NCBI GenBank assembly: GCA_014925825.1
Contig: JACGCK010000006.1
Span: 62,001-126,000 of the forward strand
Source of the DNA: Pholiota molesta
Taxonomy: Eukaryota; Basidiomycota; Agaricomycetes; Agaricales; Strophariaceae
Direction of reading: 5' to 3'
DNA length: 64,000 bases
The notes under the pieces are model-generated. The model ran no database searches. It was not told the DNA's origin and was given only the letters and a program-made list of their open reading frames with translations. A program made the position numbers and the translations under genes. Below are positions 43,950 through 56,700 of this stretch, piece by piece (the stretch's first letter is position 1; the number at the start of each line of letters is the position of its first letter).

Positions 43950-46909
43950 ATGTCGAAACGCGCTCTTTCGTCTAATTTCTCACCGGACAAGAACAAGCGT
44001 GCCAAAATTCAGCGCACTAACCAACCTAGAATTGATAGTTTCTTTGGGTCGCCTGCAAAAGCAAAAGCGTCGCCGACAGCCATTGCAGATGATGCGGTTC
44101 GACATTCATCCACCGATGCGAACAAAGCATCCAAATCGTCGAGTGCAATACTAGAGATAATTGATGTTGATGCTTTGGAATCAGAAGAAGAGAAACAGTT
44201 GCAACCCAACAAAGATATAAAGAAGGAAGCATCCACGCGCGTCCTAGGTGAAGCAAATGCTCGTCTCTCCGAGGCGGATTTTTTGCCCCTTGACATTGAT
44301 CCAACGCATTACGATCCGGCTTCGCAGCCGTCGAACTCCCCCCATGCACCTTACTCTCTGTTAACTCATGCACTTGTTGCTCTCTCTCAGACTCGGTCGC
44401 GGATTGCAATCATCAACATTTTGACCAATCTCATGCAGACCATCATCTCGAAACATCCGTCATCACTCTTGCCGGCCGTTTATCTCTTGTCTAATTCCCT
44501 GGGGCCACAATTCATTCCTATCGAGCTTGGTCTGGGTTCTTCTATCATTTCTCATTCCATTCAGCAAATTTCGGGACTCTCGTCGGCTACCCTAAAACGC
44601 ATGTATAATAACACTGGCGATCCTGGAGATGTAGCTTTCCAGGCCAAATCTAATATTAGAACCCTCGTCCCTCATGCGCCATTGACAGTGCCTTACGTTT
44701 ACCAGTCGTTGCTCAGAATTTCTCGATGCAAGGGTTCAGGGGCTGGAAAAGAAAAGCAAAAGGTAGTAGAAAAGCTATTACTGGCGGCCACTGGGGAAGA
44801 AGTGCGATACCTCACCCGAACTCTCTACCAAAATCTGCGCGTCGGAGCCGTTAGAACGTCAATTCTCACCGCATTAGCTAGAGCTTTTGCACTAACGCCT
44901 TCGCCAACGCGTGTTAAGGACCCGTCAACCCCTAATGATATGACTGCATCGAATCCTGAAAACCCTGCCGCTGATTCATCTTCGAGACGGACCCCAGGTT
45001 CCCCTTCAAAGCGCAAACAGCCCGTTAATGGACGAGAAAGGTTGTTTAAAGAAGCCGAGAGCTTGATAAAGTCGGTGTATGTCAAGCATCCCAGTTATGA
45101 TCAAATCATTCCTGCTCTACTTGAATGTGGTCTTAAGTCACTTGCTGAACACGTCCCACTCGTTGTAGGTAAGAATAATACTCATACTCGCTGAAATCAC
45201 AGAGGCTGTCAATTCACCATCATGATCTCTAGGCGTACCATTACTTCCAATGCTTGGGTCTCCGACTCGATCTCTGGATGAAATATACAACCGAATTGAA
45301 GATCTTCCTTTCTCTGCGGAATTCAAGTATGATGGACAACGCGCGCAAATACACGCTTCACGAACCTCAGATGGGAGCCCAGTTGTAAAAATATTTTCGC
45401 GTCATTTGGAAGATATGACATCCAAGGTGGGCATTTTAAAAATGTCGGTGTTCTTCATTTTTTGAAATATCATTCAGTATCCAGATGTAATTGGATTGGT
45501 GAACTCCATGCTTAGTGCATCCGAAGACCTTATTTCTTTTATCATGGACGCCGAAATAGTTGCTACTGACCCTAACAATGGGGCTATCAAGCCTTTCCAG
45601 GACTTGGCGGGTCGAGCGCGTAAAGACGTGAATCTCAAGGACGTGAAAGTCGCCGTATGTGTTTATGCATTTGATTTAATGTATTTCAATGAAAAGGTAA
45701 GATATTGTCCTTGGTTGGCCACTCAGTCCTCATATCCGGCTCAGTCTTTATTAGAACTCACTTTTCGTGAGAGAAGAGACTTGCTCCGAAATAGTTTTGT
45801 CTCGCGAAAGGCTCCGCAAGAAGATTTATCATTAGCTTTTTTCGACTTTGTCGAGAGTCGTGAAAGTCTGGAGGGTCGAACGTCTATAGAAGAATTCTTG
45901 CTAAAGGCTGTAGGCAATCGTTGCGAAGGGTTGATGATTAAAGTGTGTCGAAGTGTCACCGCGAAGTTATCTCTATAACTTATTTTTTCCAGCTCCTCGA
46001 CAGCCCTCCAATTGCTTCAGAAGAACCCGAAGAAAGGAAAAAAAGAATGAAGGCTCTTCCTGCAACATATGAACCGGACGTCAGAACATCTGGTTGGCTG
46101 AAACTGAAAAAGGATTATATCGATAGTATGAGTGACTCTCTTGACGTCATTCCCATTGGAGCATGGCATGGAAACGGACGAAAGGCGCAGTGGTGGAGCC
46201 CCGTCCTGCTGGCGCTGTGGAATCCAGAAACGGGACGTCCGGTTGCATTGTGCAAATGCATGTCTGGTTAGTCCAAGCATTTCATCACATTCAAGTTCAA
46301 AGCTAACATATTCTATAGGGTTTTCAGATGCTTTTTATATAGTCAGCAAACTTTATACTATTATGGTTTTACATTTCTGACGATAGAGATATCACTATTT
46401 AGCAAATGCGAGACAAATACTCACCAGATTCTGAATTTTGCTCGAAGCAGCCAATCTGGGAGTGTGATTTCGGAGGTAAGCCCGTGCATAACATATATAT
46501 TTCTTGATTCTAACTCTATTCCCGCAAAGGTTTCAGTCCAGATATTTACTTCAAACCAAACGAAGTATGGGAGATTCGAGGGGCAGAGTATGTCCTTTTT
46601 ATGTGTGTGTGGAAGTTGCTTAATTTCTGATTACAATGGTGTGATAGCATAACCGAAAGTCCAATCTCAGTGGCTGCACATGGCATTGTGTCGTCTTCTC
46701 GGGGACTCAGTCTTCGGTTTCCTCGATTTATTAAGCCAAGGGATGATAAATCTATTGAACTCGCCAGCTCTCCGTCATTTCTTGTAGAAATCTGGAAAAG
46801 TCAGCAAGGGAAAGAGAAGAATACTTCTGGAAAAGATGAAGGAGAATTGGTAGATGCCGAGCCTGAAGATTCCGAATTCGAGTCCTCAAATGAAAGCGAC
46901 ATGGATTAA
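43950..46909 (+). CDS. LIG1: DNA ligase I (ATP-dependent, Cdc9/Lig1)
   Basis: This is the replicative DNA ligase that seals Okazaki fragments and repair nicks in the nucleus. It starts MSKRALSSNFSPDKNKRAKI, basic and nuclear-type. A PIP box QPRIDSFF at residues 25-32 fits PCNA binding. The DNA-binding domain follows (KHPSSLLPAVYLLSNSLGPQ, YLTRTLYQNLRVGAVRTSIL). The adenylation Lys lies in the AEFKYDGQRAQIH motif at about residue 437. Other nucleotidyltransferase motifs are FIMDAEIVA, VYAFDLMYFN, EGLMIK and WLKLKKDYIDS. The OB-fold part reads SLDVIPIGAWHGNGRKAQWW, then VWEIRGADITESP and RGLSLRFPRFIKPRDDKSIE. The acidic tail ends ESSNESDMD at 46909. The first exon is long (to about 45168); about nine introns follow. 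Confidence 0.96.
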
Positions 46910-47281
46910 GTGACCTGCTTTACTGTAGGACTTATAATTAGTTTTATGTTGCCTGGGATGCCGCCACACAAGACTCATGCGATGAAATCATATAATTTGA
47001 GCACTTCTAGTCCTTACAACTACCTTGAGTTAAATAAATTTGCGCAGTAGTCAGATATCTAGATGACATAGACTGCTAGCAACGCACAGTACAAGCCACT
47101 GAGAGTTACGTTGCAACGGTAAGATATTAGGAGACTTGGAGAGCAGCTCGTCGGGCCGCAATTTAACTGTGTAGTGATCGGGACAAATAGTCAGCAACAT
47201 CGCGTCGCGTAAACGCCAATGGCAAATGAAATCTTGAACTCATTTCTCGCATTCAAAGCATTCCAGCACACTTCCCACAAA
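46910..47281. other. Intergenic, LIG1 terminator / RNH2B promoter
   Basis: This 372-bp AT-rich spacer separates two genes on the plus strand. An AATAAA lies at about 47034-47039, downstream of LIG1. A tandem CGCGT motif near the RNase H2B start is listed separately. No gene is seen. Confidence 0.55.
47201..47210 (+). promoter_or_regulatory. Tandem CGCGT (MCB-like) motif upstream of RNase H2B
   Basis: CGCGTCGCGT lies 72 bp before the start codon and contains two copies of the ACGCG/CGCGT core bound by MBF-type G1/S regulators in yeasts. RNase H2 acts during replication, so S-phase control is plausible, but binding is inferred. Confidence 0.35.
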
Positions 47282-48635
47282 ATGAACTCGCATTTCTGCA
47301 TTCTTCCAACAGGTAAATTCCCAGTAGCATTTATTGAACATATTTTGAACATTCAATGATTAGATATCATCCAATTTCTGGGATCGCTTTCACTCCAAGG
47401 GGAACCTCGTTTGGAGGCTAGCAAACAATCATTGCGCGTCCTTCGTCTGCCACATCCTCGAACAGGCAAGCGACTCCTCAGCTAAATGCATCTATAATAT
47501 CTAATACTACTTTCAGGTCTTCCAGCATTATTCTTACCTACCGAGCAGTTGGCACCAACATCGCAAAATGCACCGTCGGTACTCGAGATTCAAGCAGTGT
47601 CTCCCCCAGATGAACGCTCGTGGATAATGGGAGAAGAGGTTATAGGAGGTGTGTTCCCACAGTTGATATTCGCAACACAGTCGACCTTAAAATTAATCCC
47701 AGATGGCAAAATGCTTGTGATGACGCCTATAGACCCTTCGTTCCTATTACTCCCAATCCTTCAGGCCATTCAACCAGTATGCAATCCCAGAAATATCCTA
47801 TCCAATACCCTAATACTTCTTACATTTAGCTCGACGGTGCTACTGCTCAATTCAGACCAGTCGATGATCTCTTCGACGATGCTGCCACAAAGCTAGAAAC
47901 GTCTGCAGAAACGGAAGAGGTATTATCGATATCTAGTCAAGATATTCTTGCTTTTTGCTCCCTTCCATGCGTTGCGAAATTGTTATCCTGTATCTGTGAT
48001 GTGAAAGGTCAGTCACAGTCTGTCTAATAATTCTATCAAGGGGACACTAAATTGCGCACAGAAATTTCACCCGAAATTGTCGTTTACCGATATTCATCAA
48101 GCAAAATTCTCGAGTACATGCGCTCCAAAGTAACACGGTTGTCAAAATCCTTAGCTTTCCAAGAATCGCGTGCAATGGTTCGAAGTCTGGCCAAAGAGGG
48201 GTTGATGGAAGATGGTCAGGAAGAGCTCTTACAGTGTAAGTTTCTCTCTCTTGAGCGTCAATTTTGATAGCTACTAACTACATATTAGTGGGACGTATGC
48301 GCGCAGCTTGCGATTTAATTTCACAATATTTACCATCCCAGTTGCACGATGCGCTGCTCAATACCTACGAGTATGTTTGCGAAGCGTCTTTTATCATATA
48401 GTAACTTCAGCTAAAGCATTTCTCATGTAGCTTTGGCACACTTCAGAAACACTTGGACGCGAATAAAACAGAGGCCATCGCCAGCGCTATCGCCTCCGCT
48501 CCTCCAAAAGAAAAGGTGAAGGCATCTGCTGACAAAAAAAGAAAGTCAGCGAAGGCATCTGTTGGTGTGGAAAAATTGAAAAAGGTAAATACTACAGGCA
48601 TGGCAAAACTCTCTAGCTTCTTCAGCAAAGCATAG
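47282..48635 (+). CDS. RNH202: Ribonuclease H2 subunit B (Ydr279/Rnh202 family)
   Basis: This is the non-catalytic B subunit of RNase H2, which removes ribonucleotides and RNA primers from DNA. It starts MNSHFCILPT, then DIIQFLGSLSLQGEPRLEAS and VLRLPHPRTGLPALFLP, the family core. MLVMTPIDPSFLLLPILQA is the characteristic second motif. A helical region follows (YRYSSSKILEYMRSKVTRLS, MRAACDLISQYLPSQLHDAL, LLNTYDFGTLQKH). The C terminus is Lys-rich and ends MAKLSSFFSKA, a PIP-like PCNA-binding motif near the end of the protein. The intron at 47466-47516 has a GC donor (ACAG/GCAAGC) and is needed to keep HPRTGLPALF together. The gene lies directly downstream of LIG1 on the same strand. Confidence 0.9.
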
Positions 48636-48880
48636 CTCTCTTTATCACGGTTCCTTTCTATTTTGTACTGTAATGCAATTAATACTGTAAAACACTGTAC
48701 ATATAATTCGCTATCGTGTTATTTTTGACTAAGCACTTTTTTTCTTCAATACTTTCATCATTCCAAAACGGGCTTCGTAAGAACCGTCATGTCCCTTGAT
48801 TCTGACCTTTTGTAACTTTTCATTCAGTCCTCGCTGTACACTACCTCGTCCTGCAAGTTGTCTTATCTTTTCTTTTTACT

Positions 48881-51341
48881 ATGTTGTCTTCCCGCCCCAA
48901 GCGATATGTCAATTGTTCTGTCCAGACCGACCCTGAGCCAAACGTAGCCTGCAACCAACTGTCATGCCCTCGAGCTACCTGCGCGATATCTTCTTTTGAC
49001 TCCAACAGTTCTCTTAGCGCGAAACCCCAAACAGCTGCAGAAAACCTTGTGCAACCTAGAACAACTGGCTACAAAGACGCATATAGTGACTCTCAGGCTT
49101 CGAAAATAGGCGTCGAAAATCTAGTTCTGCCTTCTCGCCAGGAACGTAAACAATCTACCATTGGATACGGACGCCCTTCATCCTTAATCTCCTCAGAGAA
49201 ACGCATGACTTCTCTTCCTGGTACAGTGTCTACTGGCGAAATTCTGGGGCGATTAGACGAACAGGTCAGGATAGCTTCAATGCCTGAACGCGGAAAATTT
49301 GGTGCCTTGCAGCTTTCTCAGCATTCAGAGTGTCTCCATGTGGAAACCTTTGAGTCTACAGATATCACATATCATTCTATGGATTCAGCCCAACGCCTTG
49401 CTTGCCGGGTGTGTGAACCTACGCGACGATATCCCGCCGACCTTCCTCAAACTCCTTCTCCTCCTTCTTCTCCGGATTCCGTGATGATTATCGGAAACGA
49501 AGGACAAATTTCTGGCTCGTTTCTTCGCCGGCCAAGTATTGATGATAGTGGTGAGCCTCTCCATCACATAAGAGGCGATTTTATCAAAATAATACTTATC
49601 AGGATGGATTACTTGGGCAAGCTCACCCCCTCGGCCTATCCCTGCTTTACATGGTCCATCATCTTTACCTTATGCTCGCTGTCCATCGTAAGAACGTCAT
49701 CATCTGAGCAACTTGAGTCTGACTTATTTCTCTTCAAGCGGTGCGGAAGGGACTTTAGTTGAAGGCGATGATCTTTCGCACAAAATTTGGGGCCTTGGTA
49801 TTGATGATGCGCAAGGCTGCTCCAGTTCCCGTTCGAACAAGGCACCCATAAACCAAAACCTTCAACCGCACAATTCCCATAAAGATCACATTCCCCTCCA
49901 ACCTATAAATCATGAAGGGATCGGTTATGGAGCTCAAACAGCACCTCAACAAGAAAGAGATGCAGTCATAGATCTTTCCAAGCCCTTAACTTTTGGTGGA
50001 AATCATAGTGGTCTGGCTGGCATCCCACATAAATATGCACTAAACCTCGTTCAACACGGTCGTAATATGCAACTTGAAATGCTGGCTAGAGGTGATTATA
50101 ATGGGTCTTACTTCGAGATGCACAACCCTCATGGCTCAAAGCTGCCTGCGAATATGGGGAAAAATCAGGCCTTCTCACTGAGCACTCTTGGACTAGGTTT
50201 AAACTGGAATGACTCGGTGAACTCTGAGACTAGGACTGCTTATAAGAATAACAACGACTCAGGCAACCGTCTGAATAGTGCTGCTCCTGCGTTCGTTCCG
50301 CAGGCTAGCGCCGGCGCCGACAAACTACAACCCAAAACGGCCTATATGCGCCCTGCTGGGAATGCTGGGCCACCGATTTCCCAGTCACTAGACAAGCGAT
50401 CTATGGTCAACATGGCTTCACAATATCAGAATCAACAGGACTATCACCTGCCTACTCCTCCTAGTACTGCTTCTCCTCATTGGTCTCCCATCTTCTCTCA
50501 ACCTGACGATTTCGGGATGTCTACTAGAAAGCCTATTACAAAGCACGTTCAACATAATTCCATGTATCAGGCTCCAAAGGTTTATTCACCCCACCCAGAC
50601 TTGGAAGAATATTCAAGTCGACTCTCAGCGATGGTGGAGCAACTCGGTGGGCACGGTCTTGATCTCAATGTTCAAAGGTTTTCACCTATCCATCGATTTT
50701 CTGCTCAACAATCGGAGTCGCCCGCGCTGCAGATTAAATCTAAACAAGCAATCGAACACATTAAGCCATCGGCTCAAAACAACGAATCTTCCCATAGACC
50801 CCTTACGGCTCCTATTAATCGTCAAGTGTTTTCTAAAAAAGACGCAGTTCAATCCATGGAAAGTGGCAACTTACTTTTCTCCTCAGAACGGCGACGCAAT
50901 TTATCTTATCAACATGCCCGCTCCATTCCACTGGCGCGTTTGATACAACGTCGACTTTCATCTGTAGCGGAAGAGGATGCTGGCCGCGACAGTTTATTGC
51001 CGTTATTACGAAAGAAAGTGTCGGAGTTCACCTTCAATCGATTCTCCCAGGAGGCGCCCAATTTGCGAAGGCCGCTCGAAAATCTATCCGATAACGAAAA
51101 CTTTGACTACACGATGGGAGACGAAGAAAACATTGAATCGGCTATGAGCATTGAGGGTCCTCCGATGCTTGTGGAGAACTGCAATGCCATTGTCAAATTA
51201 CCACAGAAGGGGCCTGAAGTCTTGAATGGGTTTGGCCAGAGAAGCATGACAAGAAAGGACGTAGAAAAAGAAAATGATAATGGCGTAGGCGTTTCCATTC
51301 CAATTCGCGAATCGAAGCCCCACGAAAAACCGAAAAAATAA
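48881..51341 (+). CDS. Unrecognised, mostly disordered protein
   Basis: I recognise no named family. The product is about 800 residues. Exon 1 (from MLSSRPKRYVNCSVQTDPEP) is Ser/Pro-rich and contains a Cys/His cluster (SECLHVETF to LACRVCEP) followed by LPQTPSPPSSPDSVMIIG. Two introns (about 49551-49603 and 49689-49738) flank a short exon reading WITWASSPPRPIPALHGPSS and LPYARCPS, joined to GAEGTLVEGDDLSHKIWGLG; both junctions keep phase. The IPALHGP-LPYARCPSGAEGT-IWGL stretch looks like a conserved core. The long last exon is Asn/Gln/Ser/Pro-rich, with a second conserved-looking patch, LSYQHARSIPLARLIQRRLS SVAEE (residues about 620-645). The tail is acidic, then basic. The composition suggests a regulatory scaffold or RNA-binding factor, but this is inference. 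Confidence 0.7.
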
Positions 51342-51700
51342 GCAGATGTACCCTCCAAAAAACATTTGTCACAAGTATCAATAATCGACAACTTCAAATG
51401 AACTTGCTTATTACTGTGTATCTTATCCCCTTATAATTGGCTGTCTTCGCAGAAATCTTGGGAAAATTAATAGCATGTTTCATTCCTGTGTACAAGCATT
51501 CTCTTACACTTTTGTATTCCTTGATAAATGTTGTATCCTACCTCCGAATGTACCAATGTACCTTTGAAGTCCAAATGAAGTGATATGTATTCCCTTAGAG
51601 CGCAATGTTCTACCTCATGCCACCATCTTTGGAGTCTAAAGATAATATATGAAAACAATTGGTACATTGTCTTGCTCTTCAACAAAAAAACAACGGCATC
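51342..51700. other. Intergenic between convergent genes
   Basis: This 359-bp AT-rich stretch holds the 3' ends of the unknown gene and the methylcitrate dehydratase gene. I see no coding potential beyond short random frames. Confidence 0.6.
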
Positions 51701-53642
51701 TTAGGTTTTGACGAACAAATCGGTAAACTTGTCGACAGCAAGCTTAGAGAAGGAATCGGCATCGGAGACCGTGTCCAAAATCCTTGGGATAATATGTCAG
51801 TGAGTTGCTGCGAGTCTTTAGAATAGCCACGTACTTTGCCTGATGGGCCTCTTCGAAGTGGTAAGAGATATGCCTACAAAACATATATATAATTTAGCAG
51901 TGTTCCAATTAGCGAAATCGCGAGAAATATACCTTTTGAATTTGTTGATTAAAAGTGGCGTTCCTTCGGTCCTACGCCTTTTGTGGCCAACAGGGTACTC
52001 AATTTCGACCTCATCAAGGACAGTTCCGTCGTTAAGTTCAACTAAAAGAGCATTGCCGATGGAGCGTTTGGCGGGATCGTGATATTCAACACTGAAGCGC
52101 TTCTCTTCCACACAGTAAATCTTAGCACGAAGCTCGTCAATGCGGGGATCAGCGGCAGAGGCATCAGTGCTGAGAATGTTGTTAATGCCTCATCTCCAGT
52201 CAAGACGAGGTCACTTACTAGCTTTCCGAGGTCAGTTCACCAAAGATCAAAGGGTAGGCAACCATGTAATTAATAGCATGATCACGATCAGCAAAGTTGT
52301 CTAGAGGGCCTTGCTTGTCGATGATACGGATAGCGGCATCTTGAGTACGAATTCGGACGCTCTTGATGTCATCGGATGACTTTCCGAGTTCCTTGAGCTT
52401 GTTGTGGAGGATGTGAGCGGCCTCGACGGCAGTCTGGGCATGGAATTCAGCAGGGAAGGAGATCTTGAAGAGCACATTCTCCATGATATAAGAACCGTAA
52501 GGAATCTGGAACTCAAAGGGTTTGCCCTATCAAATTGGTGAGTATTTAGATCTTTTTCAAAATAAAGGTATTCGAATACCTTGAATAAGACATCATAGAA
52601 GCCCCATGTCTTGGCAGTAAGGACAGAAGGAAGACCCTTCTCACCCTTCTTGACCATCAAGGCAAGGTTCACAGCACGAGAACAGGCATCACCTGCAGCC
52701 CAGGCCTTCCGAGGACCAGTGTTAGGGGCATGGCGGTAAGTGCGCAGGGATTGACCGTCCACCCAAGCTTGGGAAACAGCGTCAACAGTTTGATCACGGC
52801 TCAAGCCAAGAAGCTTGGAAACAACAGCTGTAGATGCGACCTTGACGAGGACGACATGATCAAGGCCGACCCTGTTGAAAGAATTAAGGAGGGCAATTCC
52901 TCCTTGAATTTCATGGGCCTTAATCATGGCCTCGAGAATATCTCGGACAGTAAGGGGCTGTCCTTGACGAGCAAGATGGTCCGCGACAGCCAGGATAGCT
53001 CCAAGATTGTCAGATGGGTGACCCCCTGAGATTGGAGGTAAGCGGCATTTATTGGTATGCGATGGAGCTGTTTCCACGTACATTCGGCAGCTAAGAAGCA
53101 GTCATTGAAATCGAGCCATCGAATGGCTGCTCCGATGTTGAATGCACCACGGACGGGATCAAGTTGGTAGTTGGTACCAGGAACGCGGGTGCCTTTGAGA
53201 CGATAGCTGGTCAGGAGCGACTTGATTTTGGATGAGCATAAAGCGTACCGTTCGGCACAACAGTTCCCTCCACTACTGGACCAAGCTGACTCGTGCAGTC
53301 AGGAAACCTCAACGCCTCAAGCCCACATCCTATCGTGTCGATGAGGCAGAGTCGCGCGGTCTCGAATGCCAGCTCTGAATCGATCGTGTAGTTGTGGACA
53401 TAGTCCGCAATGTCCTGGAGGACCTTGTCTGGTTCAGGGCGTAGCGTAGATTCGCCCCCGTGGCTGGAAGACATCGTACGAGCTGAAATAGATGATAGTC
53501 CGCAGAAAGAAGGTTTAGGTGACCGGGTAGCCGGTACGGTGGACCTTAGGGGCTGGGAAGCGTTGGATAGAGAGCGCAGAGCAGGGCGCAGAAGACGGTG
53601 GCGTGCAGTTGGGAGACGTACGCGGGTTGCGGTGGACAACAT
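51701..53642 (-). CDS. 2-methylcitrate dehydratase (PrpD/MmgE family), mitochondrial
   Basis: This enzyme dehydrates 2-methylcitrate in the methylcitrate cycle that detoxifies propionyl-CoA. The N terminus ([20 protein letters not shown]) is a clear mitochondrial presequence. The PrpD fold follows: [99 protein letters not shown] and [20 protein letters not shown]. The C-terminal part reads [20 protein letters not shown] and [20 protein letters not shown], ending KFTDLFVKT with TAA at 51701-51703. About six introns are present. The start codon is only 156 bp from that of the first Zn2Cys6 regulator, which runs the other way. Confidence 0.94.
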
Positions 53643-53798
53643 AGGACAGAACCGGCGACGAAGGCTCTAAACGCGACCCCGCATTTACGCGCCCCTTTTA
53701 TCACACCCAGTACACTCTCCACGTGATTCCCACGGCGCTTCAGTGTTGCGCCTGGGCCCGGCACCAGTGCGCATCTCATTCAAATCTCAATAGCCACG

Positions 53799-56700
53799 AT
53801 GTCGGAACCAGAACATAATCAGGGCCCTTCCTCTCACCCCGATCTCAAGCCAAAGAAACGGCGTCTACATGGCGCATGTGATGCCTGTCGCAGGAAAAAA
53901 GGTATCTTTCAATGTGTACATCGCTGCCGGGCGCTCATTCTCTGCATCTGTAGTCAAATGTACGTATGACGTGCCTACTATCACGTTGAGTATAACCCTC
54001 GACCACGGATGCTGATATCCATGTGAAGGCGATAGTGCAAAAATGCCCGACAAGGTGTGCACCAATTGTCGAATAGCCAGTATCCAATGCGGGCACACTA
54101 TTGCTCGACACGCAAAGGTATCGATGCAAATCGTGCTATTTTTGAGAGCTATGTCTAACGTGTACTAGAAAAAAGATCCGCAAAATAGGTTACAAATGAC
54201 ATTCATATATGTTCTGTATCAACTGCTGATATTTGTTCGCCCGCAGTTACATTCGAAGTCTCGAGGAAAGACTGGAAAGGATGGAACGCTCGTTCCAAGA
54301 CACTCAGGCACCTAGCTTTAATTCTGTTTGTCTTTTCAATTGCTCAATTTCGATTTTAGATGCGGCCGGAAAATGAAGCTCATCGCGAGACCAGCATCAC
54401 TAGCGACGAGACTTATCACTCTTCCCCTTCAGCAGAAGGCACCACCACAACGAAATATGCAGAGGCTGCAGCTAACCACCCTGCTCTCAAGTCCATCCAG
54501 GCGACCTTCGAGCCCGGCTCTCCGACACTTTCCCAATCAGATGGCTCCTCCGAAGTAGAGGATCTTGCCCATGTTACTCTCACAGAACAAATGAAACACT
54601 TATCTATTGCCAATCTGGAGCAACGGTTCTTTGGCCAGTCTAGGTGAGGCACTAGTAAACTGTGTTTGAAATCAACTTACACGCAGTAGTGCATTCATGT
54701 TCCTTTCCCAGACCGCCACTGTCAAGAGCGAGATAACCGGGGCACCCGATAAATTGGACCCCAAAAGGTCCAGGCGGCCTGTGTATTGGGAAATTCGTCC
54801 TGTATGTGACTCAGTCATGGACCAGTTTCATTTTCCGTAATTCATCTACCTTTATACAGTGGGAAATGAACCTTGCGCGCTCGAATGAGCCCATTTACAT
54901 TTACCCAGAAGACGAGCTCCTGGAAACATTGGTATCTATTTTTTTCGAGAGAGTTAACATCATATATCCAATTCTACATCAACCCACTTTCCGCAAATCA
55001 TTGTTGGCAAAACAGCATCTGTGGGATACCTCATATGGCATGACCGTTCTTCTTGTTTGTGCTATCGCTTCACGATATTCATCTGATGCACGGGTCGTGC
55101 TACCTGGTGACAGCTCAGGTCTGTCTTCGGGATGGCAGTGGTTTTCACAAGTTCCTATTCATCGGAATGCTTTGTTTTATAAATCTACGATCTACGATCT
55201 GCAATACTATGTTGTAAGCGAAGCCTTTACTGTCTCTTTCTCCCCCTTTCCTGACCTAGTTATAGCTTGCGACCATATATCTTATGTCGACATCCATACC
55301 TCATACAGGGTGGACTATTCTTGGTCTTGCAATGCGGCACGCACAGGAAAAAGGCATCCATCGCCGCCAAGGCAATAATCAGAAACCCACTGCTGAAGGA
55401 GAAATGCGAAAGAGAGCCTTTTGGTATGTCCTTCGGCCCTAAAAATGTGCAAATGTCCTGATGCTAAAAATTTAAAGGTGTATGGTTGCTTTGGATCGTG
55501 TCCTATCATCGTTCCTCGGGCGACCATGTTTAATCCAAGATGAAGAGTAAGTTCAAATTTTTGATTGGCCTACGTAAGGGAATAACATCTCATTATTCTG
55601 GATCATAGCTTTGATGTAAACTACCCAATCGAGTGCGATGACGAATATTGGGAGGCGGAAGATCCAAAACAAGCATTCAAGCAACCTCCTGGAAAGCCTT
55701 GCAAAATCATCTCTTTTGTTTGCCAATTGAAACTCTGCGAAATTATCGCTGTCACTCTGAGAACTTTGTACTCAACGAAAAAATCAAAAGTACATTCTGG
55801 ACTGGTGGGAGACGAATGGGAACGTTTTGTCGTCCTTCAATTGGACTCTTCCATGAATAAATGGAAAGACACCCTACCACAATATTGTAAATCTCCGTTA
55901 CCAAGTTGCCTCTTTTCTCTACTAACTCATCTTGCTAGTGGACTGGGGCTCAGGGGATCCCAACTTCCTTAGCCAATCAGTCAATCTGCATGCCCTGTAT
56001 TATTATACACAGATTCTGATCCACCGCCCATTCTTGACGAAGAAATCGGTACTATCTTTTCCGTCTCTGGCGATGTGTACAAATGCCGCTCGATCATGCA
56101 GTAAACTTCTGGAAGTAACACCAGTCAATGTTGCCTCACCATATCACTTAATAGTTGCGCAGTTTTGCCTTTTTTTGGGTATTAATGTTCAACATGCATC
56201 ATAGATATCTGCTTTCTGCTCAGGATTGGTACTCGCGCTTAATTTATGGGGCCATCAACGGTCTGGCTTATTCACTAGGCCCGCTAACGAGCTAGAGAGT
56301 CTCCAACAATGCCTTAACTTCCTTAAAGAACGGGAAAAAAGGTAGGTGCCTTTTACATAGATATCTCTGACTGACTTATTCAATACAACATCAGGGACCA
56401 CCTTTCGGGTAGATTTCGGTAGGGTTTTCCATTGTAAACAGCACTATCATCAACTGATAAACAAAATTACTACTATAGTGACATGTTAGAAGCGATCAGC
56501 TCTTTCGACGATTTGCCACCCGTTGTCTCATCGACGCCGGACCCAGCTTACGAACACAAGTTAAATGTTCAGTCCTTGCCGCGCGACACAACATCCACGA
56601 TCCACATCACCACCCCTTCTCCCTTTTCAGCACATGTTCAGCCGAACACAGACTTTACAAATCCCAATCCTCAGCTTAACTTTGGCGTTTCTCCATCCTT

